64,000 nucleotides of DNA from Acidovorax benzenivorans (GCF_028680575.1 NZ_JAPCKI010000022.1:17038-81037), one strand, 5' to 3'. Shown: positions 42,647 to 51,478, numbered from the stretch's first letter. Translations and numbers: made by a program. Notes: generated by a model not told the origin, from the letters alone.

Positions 42647-43987
42647 ATGAGCAGCCCCGCCACTGCCACTTACCCTGCGGCCGGTTTTCAAGAAAGCGCC
42701 GCCTCTCTCTCGCGGGCTGATACGCATGAAGACGTCACCCCCAGCGAAATCGCTGTGGGCGTGATCATCGGGCGCTCGTCCGAGTATTTCGACTTTTTCG
42801 TTTTCGGGATCGCCTGCGTTCTTGTCTTCCCGTCCTTCCTGTTTCCCTTCCTGTCCCGCCTGGACGGCACGCTGATGGCGTTTGCGCTGCTGGCCGTTGC
42901 CTTTGTGGTCCGCCCGGTGGGCACCGCCATCTCCATGGCCATCCAGCGGCGCTGGGGGCGGGGCACCAAGCTGACCATTGCACTGTTTGTGCTGGGCGTC
43001 TGCACGGTGGGCATGGCGTTTTTGCCTGGCTACAAGGATGTGGGCACCGCCGCCATCGTGGCCTTGCTGATCCTGCGCGTGGGCCAGGGCCTGGCGCTGG
43101 GTGGTTCGTGGGACGGCCTGCCGTCGCTGCTGGCCATGTCGGCCCCCAAGGAGCGCCGGGGCTGGTACGCCATGATCGGCCAGCTGGGCGCGCCGCTGGG
43201 CTTTGTGCTGGCTGCGGGCCTGTTTGCCTACCTGTACAGCAGCCTCACGGTGCAAGAGTTTCTGGCCTGGGGCTGGCGTTATCCGTTTTTTGTGGCCTTT
43301 GCCGTGAACGTGGTGGCCCTGTTTGCGCGCCTGCGTCTGGTGGTGGGGCAGTCGTACTCCGAACTCCTCAAGGACCGCGAGCTGCAGCCCGTGCCCGTGA
43401 GCCGCGTCATGCGTGACGAAGGCAGCAACGTGCTGCTGGGCGCTTTTGCGGCGCTGGCCAGCTTTGCGCTGTTCCACCTGGTCACGGTGTTTCCGCTGTC
43501 GTGGATCACGCTGTACTCTGACCAGCCTGTCACCCAGATTCTGGGTGTGCAGATCGTCGGCGCGTTCCTCGCGGCGGGCGCCATCATGGTGTCGGGCTGG
43601 CTGTCGGACCACCTGGGCCGCCGCAAGCTGCTGGGCGGCATGGCGGTGCTGATTGGCGTGTTCAGCTTCATGGCGCCGGTGTTGCTCAACACTGGCGAAG
43701 TGGGCAGCACCATGTTTTTGCTGCTGGGCTTTGTGCTGCTGGGCCTGTCGTACGGTCAGGCATCGGGCACGGTCACGGCCAACTTCTCGCCCCAGTACCG
43801 CTACACCGGCGCCGCCCTGTCCGCCGACCTGGCCTGGATCATTGGTGCAGCCTTCGCACCGCTGGTGGCCCTGTATCTGTCGTCGCAGTTTGGTCTGCTG
43901 GCGGTGACGGTGTACCTGCTGTCGGGTGTGGCCTGCACGCTGGGTGCGCTGAACCTGAACCGCCGCATGGAGCGTCGCGACCGGTAG
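42647..43987 (+). CDS. MFS transporter, metabolite:H+ symporter subfamily
   Basis: A 446-aa transporter with twelve predicted helices. VIIGRSSEYFDFFVFGIACV and the loop FVVRPVGTAISMAIQRRWGR, together with ALGGSWDGLPSLLAMSAPKERRGWY, place it near the MHS/ProP group (organic acids, osmolytes). The substrate is unknown. GGAG ends eight bases before the ATG at 42647, favouring it over the ATG at 42641. It is followed by a repeat and a strong terminator. Confidence 0.85.
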   Translation: MSSPATATYPAAGFQESAASLSRADTHEDVTPSEIAVGVIIGRSSEYFDFFVFGIACVLVFPSFLFPFLSRLDGTLMAFALLAVAFVVRPVGTAISMAIQRRWGRGTKLTIALFVLGVCTVGMAFLPGYKDVGTAAIVALLILRVGQGLALGGSWDGLPSLLAMSAPKERRGWYAMIGQLGAPLGFVLAAGLFAYLYSSLTVQEFLAWGWRYPFFVAFAVNVVALFARLRLVVGQSYSELLKDRELQPVPVSRVMRDEGSNVLLGAFAALASFALFHLVTVFPLSWITLYSDQPVTQILGVQIVGAFLAAGAIMVSGWLSDHLGRRKLLGGMAVLIGVFSFMAPVLLNTGEVGSTMFLLLGFVLLGLSYGQASGTVTANFSPQYRYTGAALSADLAWIIGAAFAPLVALYLSSQFGLLAVTVYLLSGVACTLGALNLNRRMERRDR

Positions 43988-44001
43988 CAGTGTCGTAGTT
44001 T

Positions 44002-44058
44002 TGCTATTAAATAGATAGCTGTTGGCGCTTGTATATCAAGCGCTAGAGGCTAAAATGG
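44002..44058. repeat. Well-preserved copy of the short intergenic repeat
   Basis: GCTATTAAATAGATAGC, then TGTTGGCGCTTG-TATAT-CAAGCGCTAGAGGC. Both the TAGCTAT dyad and the GGCGCTTG/CAAGCGC dyad are intact, so it can fold into two hairpins. It lies 15 bases after the MFS stop. Confidence 0.75.
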
Positions 44059-44065
44059 TTTGGAT

Positions 44066-44103
44066 AAAGCGCCCGGTATCTACCGGGCGCTTTGTTTTTT
44101 TTG
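44066..44103 (+). terminator. Rho-independent terminator of the MFS gene
   Basis: AAAGCGCCCGGTA pairs with TACCGGGCGCTTT over 13 bp around a two-base loop, followed by a long T run. As AAA precedes the stem it may also act on the opposite strand. Confidence 0.92.
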
Positions 44104-44133
44104 GGGGGGGCCGTAGCGCTTCAAACGCCATAA

Positions 44134-44219
44134 AACCGTTCACGCTGAGCTTGTCGGAGCGCCTGCAGGGCTTTGATAAGCCCGTCCTGAGTCTGTCGAA
44201 GGACTCAGCCCGAACGGTT
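44134..44219. repeat. REP-like multi-hairpin element
   Basis: AACCGTTCACGCTGAG and CTCAGCCCGAACGGTT form the outer arms (44134-44149 and 44204-44219, imperfect). Inside are GGGCTT-TGAT-AAGCCC and CTGAGTC...GACTCAG. The words GCTGAGCTTGTCG and CTGTCGAAGGACTCAGCCCG are typical of repeats dispersed between genes of many proteobacteria. It separates the convergent MFS and tolA genes. Confidence 0.75.
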
Positions 44220-44244
44220 GTGAATGTTCGAACGCAAGTCTGTG

Positions 44245-45216
44245 TCAGTCCTGTGGCCTGAAACCAATGGTCAGTGAGGAGGGCACGCGCCCGTCCACAT
44301 CGCGCGGCAGCGTCTCGGTCTTGTCCAGGGCCCGCAGCACGGCATCGTCCCAGGCCTTGTTGCCGCTGGACTGCGCCAGGCGCTTGCCCACGATGGTGCC
44401 GTCGGGCGCCAGCTTCACTTCCACCTCGGCGCGCGGGTTGCCCGAGATCGCGTCCGGGTACACGATGTTGGGCTTGACCTTGGCGGCCACCTTGCCGCCG
44501 TAGCTGCCCGAGGGGCCTGCGCTGCGCTGAGCTGTGCCTGTGGCGTTCTCGCCCCCCGTGGCCCCTGCCATGCCCTGGATGCGGCGCAGGTTGGCCTCAC
44601 GCTGTTCAGCCAGTTGCTTGCCCTCGGTTTCTGCCTTGCGCTTGGCGGCTTCGTCGGCCTTGCGCTTGTCTTCAGCCAGCTTCTTCTGCTTATCCTGCTC
44701 GGCCTTTTTCTGCTCGGCCAGCTGCTTTTCGCGCTGTTCCTTTTCTTTGTCGCGTTCCTTTTGCAGGCGCTCTTTTTTCTCCTGCTCCAGGCGGTCGCGG
44801 CGTTCTTCTTCCTTGCGCTCACGCTCGCGCTTTTCGCGCAGCTGCTGTTGCTCGCGGGCTTTCTTTTCCTGCTCCAGGCGCTTTTTCTCGCGTTCGATGG
44901 CGATGTCTGCCTCGCGCGTGTCGGGTGGCTCTGCGGCCCGCACGGGGGGCGCAGGGGGTGGGGGAGGGGTGACTTGCTGCACCGGAGGTGGTGGCGGGGG
45001 CGGTGGGGGCTCCACGGCGCGCGGGGCGGCCTGGGTGGGCACGGCGGCCCACAGTTCGGCCTCTACGGCGGGCTGGTCGGCCGTGTTCTTCCAGTTCACG
45101 CCCCAGGTCAATGCGCCGATCAGCACCGCATGCACCAGCACCGCCAGCGTGATGGCGCGCAGGCGCGCCGGTGGGCGGGGCGGGGCAAACTGGTCGCGGT
45201 CGGAGTGAGCGTGCAT
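44245..45216 (-). CDS. tolA: Cell envelope integrity protein TolA
   Basis: A 323-aa protein with one N-terminal membrane helix (AITLAVLVHAVLIGALTWGV), a Pro-rich stretch (PPPPPPPPPVQQ), a long charged helical region (about 100-220; EREKKRLEQEKKAREQQ-type, KAEQDKQKKLAEDKR) and a C-terminal TonB/TolA fold (about 235-323; NPRAEVEVKLAPDGTIVGKR). It couples TolQR to the outer membrane. It ends the ybgC-tolQ-tolR-tolA series. tolB and pal, which usually follow, are not here. Confidence 0.92.
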   Translation of the reverse strand: MHAHSDRDQFAPPRPPARLRAITLAVLVHAVLIGALTWGVNWKNTADQPAVEAELWAAVPTQAAPRAVEPPPPPPPPPVQQVTPPPPPAPPVRAAEPPDTREADIAIEREKKRLEQEKKAREQQQLREKRERERKEEERRDRLEQEKKERLQKERDKEKEQREKQLAEQKKAEQDKQKKLAEDKRKADEAAKRKAETEGKQLAEQREANLRRIQGMAGATGGENATGTAQRSAGPSGSYGGKVAAKVKPNIVYPDAISGNPRAEVEVKLAPDGTIVGKRLAQSSGNKAWDDAVLRALDKTETLPRDVDGRVPSSLTIGFRPQD

Positions 45217-45247
45217 GGGCGTCTGAGCGGTGCCGGGCGGGTTCGGT

Positions 45248-45670
45248 TCAACCGCCTTGCTTGACCGACAGGCCTACGCGTTGCACGCCTGCCTTTTGCA
45301 GGGAGTCCATCGCCTTCACCACGGTTTCGTATTGCACGCCTTTGTCGGCGCTGATGACCACGGCACTCTCGGGACCCTGGCTCTTTTGCCAGCGGCTGGC
45401 GGCGTCGCCAATCTCGCGCTGGTTCAGGCTGCGGGTGGCTTCGGGGGTCTTGAACTGCAGCGTGCCGTCTTTGTTGACGATGACCTGGGCCACCACCTTG
45501 GGCATGTTCTTGCTTTTGCCAACGCTAGGCACATCGATAACGCCGGGCGTGAGCATGGGCGCTGTCACCATGAAGATGATGAGCAGCACCAGCATGACGT
45601 CGATGAACGGCACCATGTTGATCTCGTTGATGGTGCGGCGGCCTCGGCCGCGGGATGCCATGGCGGGCAT
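45248..45670 (-). CDS. tolR: Tol-Pal system protein TolR (ExbD family)
   Basis: A 140-aa protein with one helix, NMVPFIDVMLVLLIIFMVTA, carrying the essential Asp, and a periplasmic domain beginning PMLTPGVIDVPSV. Start 45670 (MPAMAS) or 45661 (MASRGRG). Eleven bases after tolQ. Confidence 0.94.
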   Translation of the reverse strand: MPAMASRGRGRRTINEINMVPFIDVMLVLLIIFMVTAPMLTPGVIDVPSVGKSKNMPKVVAQVIVNKDGTLQFKTPEATRSLNQREIGDAASRWQKSQGPESAVVISADKGVQYETVVKAMDSLQKAGVQRVGLSVKQGG

Positions 45671-45681
45671 GGGCGTACCCC

Positions 45682-46395
45682 TTAGTGGCCCGAGGCCGTA
45701 TGGCCTGTGGGTGCGGGCTGGGCGCCCAGGTTGCGCTGCAGGATGTTGGAGAACTCTTCGATGAAGGTCTCCTGGTGCGTGGCCAAGCGGTCAATGTCGC
45801 GCGCAAAGCGGTTGTAGGCGATCACGGCAGGGATGGCCGAGAACAGGCCGATGGCAGTGGCGACCAGTGCCTCGGCAATGCCCGGGGCCACGGTAGCGAG
45901 CGTGACCTGCTCCATGCCTGCAAAGCCGGTGAACGCATGCATGATGCCCCACACGGTGCCGAACAGGCCCACGTACGGCGACACGGAGCCGACCGAGGCC
46001 AGGAACGAAAGGCTCGATTCGACCACGTCCATCTCGCGCTGGAAGCTGGCGCGCATCGCGCGGCGCGCGCCGTCCAGCAAGGTGCCGGGGTCGGTGATGC
46101 GGCGTTCGCGCAGCTTTTGGTATTCGCGCATGCCGCTAGCAAAAATGCGCTCCATGGGCCCCGCCTGCTTGGCGTTTTGTGCGGCGGCGGCGTACAGGTC
46201 ATTGAGGCTGGTGCCCGACCAGAACTCGCGCTCGAAGTCCTCGTTGAGTGTCTTCACGCGCTTCAAGGCAAACAGCTTGCGGAAGATGGCGGCCCAGCTG
46301 GCCACCGACACGCCCAGCAGCAGCAGCATCACGAGTTGCACCACCCAGCTGGCGTGCAGCACCAGGGAGATGATGGACATGTTTTGGGAATTCAT
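45682..46395 (-). CDS. tolQ: Tol-Pal system protein TolQ (ExbB family)
   Basis: A 237-aa protein with three helices. VSPYVGLFGTVWGIMHAFTG and IAEALVATAIGLFSAIPAVIAYN are the two conserved channel-lining segments. With TolR it forms the proton-driven motor of the Tol system. Its start overlaps the ybgC stop by 4 nt. Confidence 0.96.
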   Translation of the reverse strand: MNSQNMSIISLVLHASWVVQLVMLLLLGVSVASWAAIFRKLFALKRVKTLNEDFEREFWSGTSLNDLYAAAAQNAKQAGPMERIFASGMREYQKLRERRITDPGTLLDGARRAMRASFQREMDVVESSLSFLASVGSVSPYVGLFGTVWGIMHAFTGFAGMEQVTLATVAPGIAEALVATAIGLFSAIPAVIAYNRFARDIDRLATHQETFIEEFSNILQRNLGAQPAPTGHTASGH

Positions 46396-46811
46396 GGTGT
46401 GAGTTGTTCCAGGAGGGTGCTCGGAATTCTGGTGGGGCGCAGGGTGTCGGCATCAACCCATCCGATACGGATGCTGCCTTCGGTCAGCAAGGTGGGGGAC
46501 TGGTCGGTCATCTGCTCTGGTTTCAGGAGCGCCTGCTGCACTATTGTCAATGATGCGCGGCCACTGCTTTGGAGGGCGGCGGTAACAATCAGTTCATCGT
46601 CCAGCCGCGCGGGCCGGTGGTAGCGCAGCTGCGCGTCGGTTACGACAAACATGCCGCCGGTTTGTTCCCGCAATCGCTGCTGGCCCACACCCAGCGACCG
46701 CAGCCACTCGGTGCGCGCCCGCTCAAAAAACTTGAGGTAATTGGCGTAGAACACGATGCCGCCCGCATCGGTGTCCTCCCAATACACGCGGATCGGAAAC
46801 TCGAAGGCCAT
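46392..46811 (-). CDS. ybgC: YbgC-type acyl-CoA thioesterase
   Basis: A 139-aa hot-dog-fold enzyme. IRVYWEDTDAGGIVFYANYLKFFERART has the catalytic Asp and the family motif. Tol-linked YbgC acts on acyl-CoA thioesters and associates with phospholipid metabolism. It lies six bases after the aminotransferase gene. Confidence 0.95.
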   Translation of the reverse strand: MAFEFPIRVYWEDTDAGGIVFYANYLKFFERARTEWLRSLGVGQQRLREQTGGMFVVTDAQLRYHRPARLDDELIVTAALQSSGRASLTIVQQALLKPEQMTDQSPTLLTEGSIRIGWVDADTLRPTRIPSTLLEQLTP

Positions 46812-46817
46812 GGTGCT

Positions 46818-48002
46818 TTACCCGAGCAGGCCCTTCAGCCGCGCCACGGACTCTTGCAACTGCGCCATGGAGTTGGCGGTGGAAAATCGGATGAAACGCT
46901 CGGGCTCGGCCGTGCCAAAGTCGCGCCCTGGCGTGACGGCGATGTGCGCGCGGCGCATCAGCTCAAACGCAAAGTCCCAGCTACCGGTCACACCCAGGTG
47001 CTGCGCGGCCTGTGTGCAGTCGGCCCAGGCGTAGAACGCACCATCGGGCATCACCGGCACATCCAGGCCCAGGGACTGCAAGGCCGGGATGAAGAAGTCG
47101 CGCCGGGCCTTGAACTCGGCGCGGCGGCGTTCGTATTCGGCAATGCTTTCCGGCTCGAAGCAGGCCAGCGCTGCGTGTTGCGACACGGTGCTGGCGCAAA
47201 TGAACAGGTTCTGCGCCAGGCGCTCGACCACCGGCACCATCGCCTCGGGCACCACCATCCAGCCCAGGCGCCAGCCGGTCATGTTGAAGTATTTGCTGAA
47301 GCTGTTGATGCTGATGATGTTGTCGTCGATGGCCAGGGCCGTGTGGCCAAACTCTTCCTCGTACGACAGGCCCAGGTAGATCTCATCGATCATCGTGATG
47401 CCGTCGTTCGATCGCACCACGTCGTGGATGCGGCGCAATTCGTCGGGGGCGATGGAGGTGCCCGTGGGGTTGGACGGCGATGCCAGCAACACGCCTCGCG
47501 TCTTCTCGCCCCAGGCGGCACGCACCTTGTCGGCGCTCAGCTGGTAGCGCTCGGCGGCGGTGGTGGGCAGCAGCACGGCCTTGCCTTCTGCGGCGCTCAC
47601 GAAGTGGCGGTTGCAGGGGTAGCTCGGGTCAGGCATCAGGATTTCGTCGCCCGACTCGATGAGCGCCAGGCACGCCAGTTGCAGCGCGGCCGATGCACCT
47701 GCCGTCACCACGATGCGGCGCGCAGGCACGTTGACGCCAAAGCGGCTTTGGTACCAGCCGCTGATGCGCTCGCGCAGGGCATCCAGCCCCAGCGCGTTGG
47801 TGTATTGCGTGGCGCCACTGTGCACGGCGCGCGCGGCGGCCTCTTGCACCAGCGGCGGTGCCGTGAAGTCGGGCTCGCCGATGTTCAGAAAGATCATCGG
47901 ATCGCGCGTGCCTGCCACCTCGCGGGCCAGGGCCTGCGCGGCCTTGGCCACTTCCATCACGTAGAACGGTTCAATGCGCTCGGCGCGCGTGGAAAACTTC
48001 AT
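46818..48002 (-). CDS. Pyridoxal-phosphate aminotransferase (AspC-like, class I)
   Basis: A 394-aa fold-type I enzyme. The PLP lysine is in SFSKYFNMTGWRLGW; ASPSNPTG, DEIYLGLSY and the C-terminal RFIRFSTANSM carry cofactor and carboxylate contacts. YVMEVAKAAQALAREVAGTR at the N terminus is typical of a proteobacterial aminotransferase group of unassigned substrate. It precedes ybgC-tolQRA by six bases, so it is likely part of that transcript, for no obvious functional reason. Confidence 0.9.
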   Translation of the reverse strand: MKFSTRAERIEPFYVMEVAKAAQALAREVAGTRDPMIFLNIGEPDFTAPPLVQEAAARAVHSGATQYTNALGLDALRERISGWYQSRFGVNVPARRIVVTAGASAALQLACLALIESGDEILMPDPSYPCNRHFVSAAEGKAVLLPTTAAERYQLSADKVRAAWGEKTRGVLLASPSNPTGTSIAPDELRRIHDVVRSNDGITMIDEIYLGLSYEEEFGHTALAIDDNIISINSFSKYFNMTGWRLGWMVVPEAMVPVVERLAQNLFICASTVSQHAALACFEPESIAEYERRRAEFKARRDFFIPALQSLGLDVPVMPDGAFYAWADCTQAAQHLGVTGSWDFAFELMRRAHIAVTPGRDFGTAEPERFIRFSTANSMAQLQESVARLKGLLG

Positions 48003-48108
48003 GGGAAGGCGTCCTGCCCGCTGCAGGTCGGGCGTTGGTTCACAACCAAAAGGGAGAAGGCTCCGGGCGTGGCAGTCGGGTGCACGCGCGGGGCCGGTCG
48101 CGGTGCGC

Positions 48109-48672
48109 TCAGGCTTCGTCCGTGGGCGCTGGGGCCGATGACGACGCGCCCGAGGCCTTGTCGGCGGCTACTTCCACCGCGCGCAATTGGGGGGCCAGGC
48201 CGTTGAGCACGGCGTTCACGTACTTGTGCCCGTCTGTGCCGCCAAACTCCTTGGCCAGTTCGATGCACTCGTTGAGCACCACGCGCCACGGCACGTCCAG
48301 GCAGTTCTGGAACTCGTACACACCGATCCACATCGTGGCGTGCTCGATGGGTGATATCTCGGCCATCTTGCGGTCCAGCAGTGGGGTGATCAATGCGTCC
48401 ATGCTGGCAGCGTGCTCGATGCAGCCATGCAGCAGCGCGTCGTAGTGCGCCGAGTCGGCCTTGTGAAAGCCCGCCAGGTCGCGCGTGAACGCGTCGATGG
48501 CATGGGCGTCGTTGCCGCCCACCAAGTGCTGGTACAGCGCCTGCAACGCAAACTCGCGCGCGCGGCTGCGGTTGGACTTGGAGGCTGCCTTGCGCGTGCC
48601 CGTGCTCTTGAGGCCCGTACGGGACTGCTTGGGTGGGCGTGCCGACGAAGGCGTAGGGGTGTTTTCGCTCAT
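48109..48672 (-). CDS. nusB: Transcription antitermination factor NusB
   Basis: A 187-aa protein, longer than the usual ~140-160 aa because of basic N-terminal and Ala/Ser-rich C-terminal extensions. The helical core starts at RSRAREFALQALYQHLVGG and includes ISPIEHATMWIGVYEFQNCLDVPWRVVLNECIELAKEFGGTDGHKYVNAVL. It acts with NusE in rRNA antitermination. It overlaps ribH by 4 nt, the common ribH-nusB arrangement. Confidence 0.95.
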   Translation of the reverse strand: MSENTPTPSSARPPKQSRTGLKSTGTRKAASKSNRSRAREFALQALYQHLVGGNDAHAIDAFTRDLAGFHKADSAHYDALLHGCIEHAASMDALITPLLDRKMAEISPIEHATMWIGVYEFQNCLDVPWRVVLNECIELAKEFGGTDGHKYVNAVLNGLAPQLRAVEVAADKASGASSSAPAPTDEA

Positions 48673-49133
48673 GACAGCTCGTCCAGCAGGTTGGCCATTT
48701 CCACCGCAACGCGGGCAGCGTCAGTGCCCTTCTCGGTCTGGCGGGCAATGGCTTGTTCCATGTTCTCGGTGGTGATGATGGCGTTGGCAATCGGGATCTG
48801 GTAGTCCAGTGCCAGCCGCGTCACGCCCGCGCCGGATTCGTTGGCCACCAGTTCAAAGTGGTAGGTCTCGCCCCGGATGATGCAGCCCAGCGCAATCAGC
48901 GCGTCGAACTCATCGCTTTCGGCCATGGCCTGCAGGGCCACGGGCACTTCGAGTGCTCCGGGCACCAGCACGTGCTTGATGTGCTTTTCTTGCACGCCCA
49001 GGGCCAGCAGCTCTGCGCGGCAGGCGGTGGCCAGGGTGTTGGTGATGCTCTCGTTGAAGCGGGCCTGCACGATGCCGATGTGCAGCTTCTTGCCGTCCAG
49101 GTGGTCCGAGCTTCCTTTTTCTGCGCCAAACAT
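48669..49133 (-). CDS. ribH: 6,7-dimethyl-8-ribityllumazine synthase
   Basis: A 154-aa enzyme of the penultimate riboflavin step. IGIVQARFNESITN, VPGALEVPVA, GCIIRGETYHFELVANESG and PIANAIITTEN are the conserved substrate-site segments. The start at 49133 (MFGAEKG), five bases from the ribBX stop, matches the family; an upstream extension would only read through the ribBX end. Confidence 0.96.
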   Translation of the reverse strand: MFGAEKGSSDHLDGKKLHIGIVQARFNESITNTLATACRAELLALGVQEKHIKHVLVPGALEVPVALQAMAESDEFDALIALGCIIRGETYHFELVANESGAGVTRLALDYQIPIANAIITTENMEQAIARQTEKGTDAARVAVEMANLLDELS

Positions 49134-49138
49134 AGTCG

Positions 49139-50260
49139 TTATTCCTTGGGGATGAAGCCGGTGATTTCGAGGCCGTAGCCGGTCATGCTGGGCATGCGGC
49201 GGGGCTGGCCCATGAGGGCCATCTTGTGTACGCCGCACTCGCGCAGGATCTGCGCGCCCACGCCATAGGTGCGCAGGTCCATGCGGCCGCGCTCGGGGGC
49301 CTGGGCGGAGCGGGCGGTGCCATCAAACTGCGCCAGCAACTGGGCGGCGCTTTCGCCGCAGTTCAGCAGCACCGCCACGCCCTGGCCCTGCTTGGCCAGG
49401 TACTGCAGGCTGGTGTCCAGGCCCCAGGAGTGCATGGAGCGGTTGACTTCGAGCGCATCGAACACCGACAGTGGCTCGTGCACGCGCACCGGTACCACGT
49501 CGTCGGTGCTCCACTGGCCCTTGACCAGCGCCAGGTGCACGGCTTGGCTGGGTTTGTCGCGGAACGCGTGGGCGGTGAATTCGCCATAGGCGGTGTGCAG
49601 CGTACGCGAGCCCACTTTTTCCACCAGCGACTCGTTGCGGCTGCGGTATTCGATGAGGTCGGCAATGGTGCCGATCTTGATGCCATGCTCTGCCGCAAAC
49701 AGCTGCAGGTCGGGCAGGCGGGCCATGGTGCCGTCGTCCTTCATGATCTCGCAGATCACCGATGCGGGGCTGCAGCCGGCCATGGCGGCCAGGTCGCAAC
49801 CGGCTTCGGTATGGCCCGCGCGCATCAGCACGCCGCCGTCCACCGCTTGCAGCGGGAAGATGTGGCCGGGCTGCACCAGGTCGCTGGGCTGGCTTTTGCG
49901 GTCCACCGCCACTTGCACGGTGCGGGCGCGGTCTGCGGCCGAGATGCCGGTGGTCACGCCCTCTGCCGCCTCGATGGAGACCGTGAAGGCCGTGCTGTAC
50001 ACCGTGCCGTTGCGTGCGGCCATGGGCGGCAGCTTGAGGAACTCGCAGCGCTCGCGCGTGAGCGTCAGGCAGATCAGGCCTCGGCCAAAACGAGCCATGA
50101 AGTTGATGGCCTCGGGGGTGACGTGGTCGGCGGCCAGGACGAGGTCGCCTTCGTTTTCGCGGTCTTCTTCATCCACCAGGATGACGATGCGCCCGGCGCG
50201 CATCTCGGCCACGATGTCCTCGACGGGCGAGATCGGCACGGGGGTGAGGGGGGAAGTCAT
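49139..50260 (-). CDS. ribB: 3,4-dihydroxy-2-butanone 4-phosphate synthase fused to a degenerate GTP cyclohydrolase II domain (RibBX)
   Basis: A 373-aa fusion. The N-terminal RibB domain (about 1-205) is intact: DEEDRENEGDLV with the metal-binding Glu, and RAGHTEAGCDLAAMAG. The C-terminal RibA-like domain (about 210-370) keeps the fold but lacks the zinc cysteines: where active enzymes have a CxxD...RCDCG segment it reads VRVHEPLSVFDALEVNR. It should make dihydroxybutanone phosphate but not open GTP. RibBX proteins of this kind are described in other proteobacteria. Riboflavin precursors need a separate ribA elsewhere. First gene of ribBX-ribH-nusB; no FMN riboswitch consensus is seen in the 245-bp upstream gap. 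Confidence 0.9.
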   Translation of the reverse strand: MTSPLTPVPISPVEDIVAEMRAGRIVILVDEEDRENEGDLVLAADHVTPEAINFMARFGRGLICLTLTRERCEFLKLPPMAARNGTVYSTAFTVSIEAAEGVTTGISAADRARTVQVAVDRKSQPSDLVQPGHIFPLQAVDGGVLMRAGHTEAGCDLAAMAGCSPASVICEIMKDDGTMARLPDLQLFAAEHGIKIGTIADLIEYRSRNESLVEKVGSRTLHTAYGEFTAHAFRDKPSQAVHLALVKGQWSTDDVVPVRVHEPLSVFDALEVNRSMHSWGLDTSLQYLAKQGQGVAVLLNCGESAAQLLAQFDGTARSAQAPERGRMDLRTYGVGAQILRECGVHKMALMGQPRRMPSMTGYGLEITGFIPKE

Positions 50261-50505
50261 GAAAAGGAGGCTTTCGTTGGGGCCGCTTGCGTGTTAGCGG
50301 TGCGGCGCAGCGCAGGTTCCTGTGGTCGGGGCCCCGGCTGTATTGCCAGCGAGCCCCCAGAACCGCCCAAAGAACATGCGATGCGGCGCTGCCGCACGTC
50401 ACAGGGGCCAACTGGTATGCAGGGCCTCTGCAGAAACAAAGGCGCGATTTTAGTTCACCCAGGCCCAGCGCGGCAGGTCTTGCCCCGCTTGGCCCTTGCC
50501 GCAGC

Positions 50506-50802
50506 TCAAATGGCTGAGCCCTGCAGCACCACATCCGACGTGGGGTAGGCCACGCAGGGTAGCACGCAGCCTTCTTCCTTTTCTTCGGCTGTCAGGCCCG
50601 GCCATTCGATGGCGTAGCGCACCGTGCCCTCGACCAGCTGGCCCAGGCAGGTGCGGCAGGTGCCGTTGCGGCAGGAGCTGGGCCAGTCGATGCCGCCTTG
50701 CTCCAGTGACAGCAGCAGGGGTTGCTCGGGCCAGGCGTCGCATTGCTGGCTGTCGGGTTCGACCTTGGCGATGAAGAAGGGAACGGCGGTGGGTGTGGTC
50801 AT
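50506..50802 (-). CDS. Small [2Fe-2S] ferredoxin
   Basis: A 98-aa plant-type ferredoxin. Cluster ligands are in SSCRNGTCRTCLGQL (C-x4-C-x2-C) and a fourth cysteine in EGCVLPCVAYP. It probably donates electrons to an oxygenase or reductase; no partner is adjacent. The ATG at 50802 is 13 bases after the DUF938 gene, so they probably share a transcript. Longer frames reaching 51045 are shadows of that gene. Confidence 0.88.
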   Translation of the reverse strand: MTTPTAVPFFIAKVEPDSQQCDAWPEQPLLLSLEQGGIDWPSSCRNGTCRTCLGQLVEGTVRYAIEWPGLTAEEKEEGCVLPCVAYPTSDVVLQGSAI

Positions 50803-50815
50803 GGGGCGTGTTACT

Positions 50816-51478
50816 TCAGGGGGTGCGGGCTGCGTGGATCCACACCAGCAGCAGGTTGTTGGCGGGCATTGCATGCCGCGCGGCCAGTTGCAGGCCGGCC
50901 TGGGCGGCGACGGCAGCCACGTCTTCGAGGCGGCGGATGCCCCAGCTCGCGTCCTGCGCGCGCAGGCTGGCGTCAAAGGCCAGGTTGCCGGGGGCGGTGG
51001 GCACGCCGTCTTCCAGGTATGGGCCGTAGGTGACGAGGCTGCCATCCGGCGCCAGGTGTCGCGCGGCGCCTTGCATCAGCCCGGTGCTGCAGGCCCAGGG
51101 CGCGATGTGCAGCATGTTGGCGCAGTAGACCAGGTCGAACGAAGCGGCACCGAACGCCGGGCCCTCGTTGGGCCAGCGGTCGTTCAACACGTCCAACTGC
51201 TGCGGCGCCAGCACGTTGCGGGCACCGGCCTGCGCTGCCCAGGCGGTGATCGACGCGAAGTGGGTGTGGTGCAGGTCCGTGGGCTGCCAGGTCCAGCCGG
51301 GCAGGGCGGCGGCAAAGTGCGCGGCGTGCTGGCCGGTGCCGCTGGCAATCTCCAGCGCAGCACCGGTGGGCGGCAACAGGGCCAGCAGCTGCGCCAGGAT
51401 GGGGCCCTGGTTGCGCTCGGCGGCGGGGCTGTGCCGGAGTGGGGTGGTGGACACGGAATGTTTTGGTGTTTTTGACAT
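50816..51478 (-). CDS. DUF938-family SAM-dependent methyltransferase-like protein
   Basis: A 220-aa protein. The start RHSPAAERNQGPIL and the motif LEIASGTGQHAAHFA (SAM-binding loop), WQPTDLHHTHFASI and YCANMLHIAPW are characteristic of DUF938. The substrate is unknown. Its upstream side carries a short intergenic repeat. Confidence 0.9.
   Translation of the reverse strand: MSKTPKHSVSTTPLRHSPAAERNQGPILAQLLALLPPTGAALEIASGTGQHAAHFAAALPGWTWQPTDLHHTHFASITAWAAQAGARNVLAPQQLDVLNDRWPNEGPAFGAASFDLVYCANMLHIAPWACSTGLMQGAARHLAPDGSLVTYGPYLEDGVPTAPGNLAFDASLRAQDASWGIRRLEDVAAVAAQAGLQLAARHAMPANNLLLVWIHAARTP

Noticed and set aside
50261..50505. FMN riboswitch before the riboflavin genes
   Set aside because: I looked for the conserved RFN words on the minus strand and found none.
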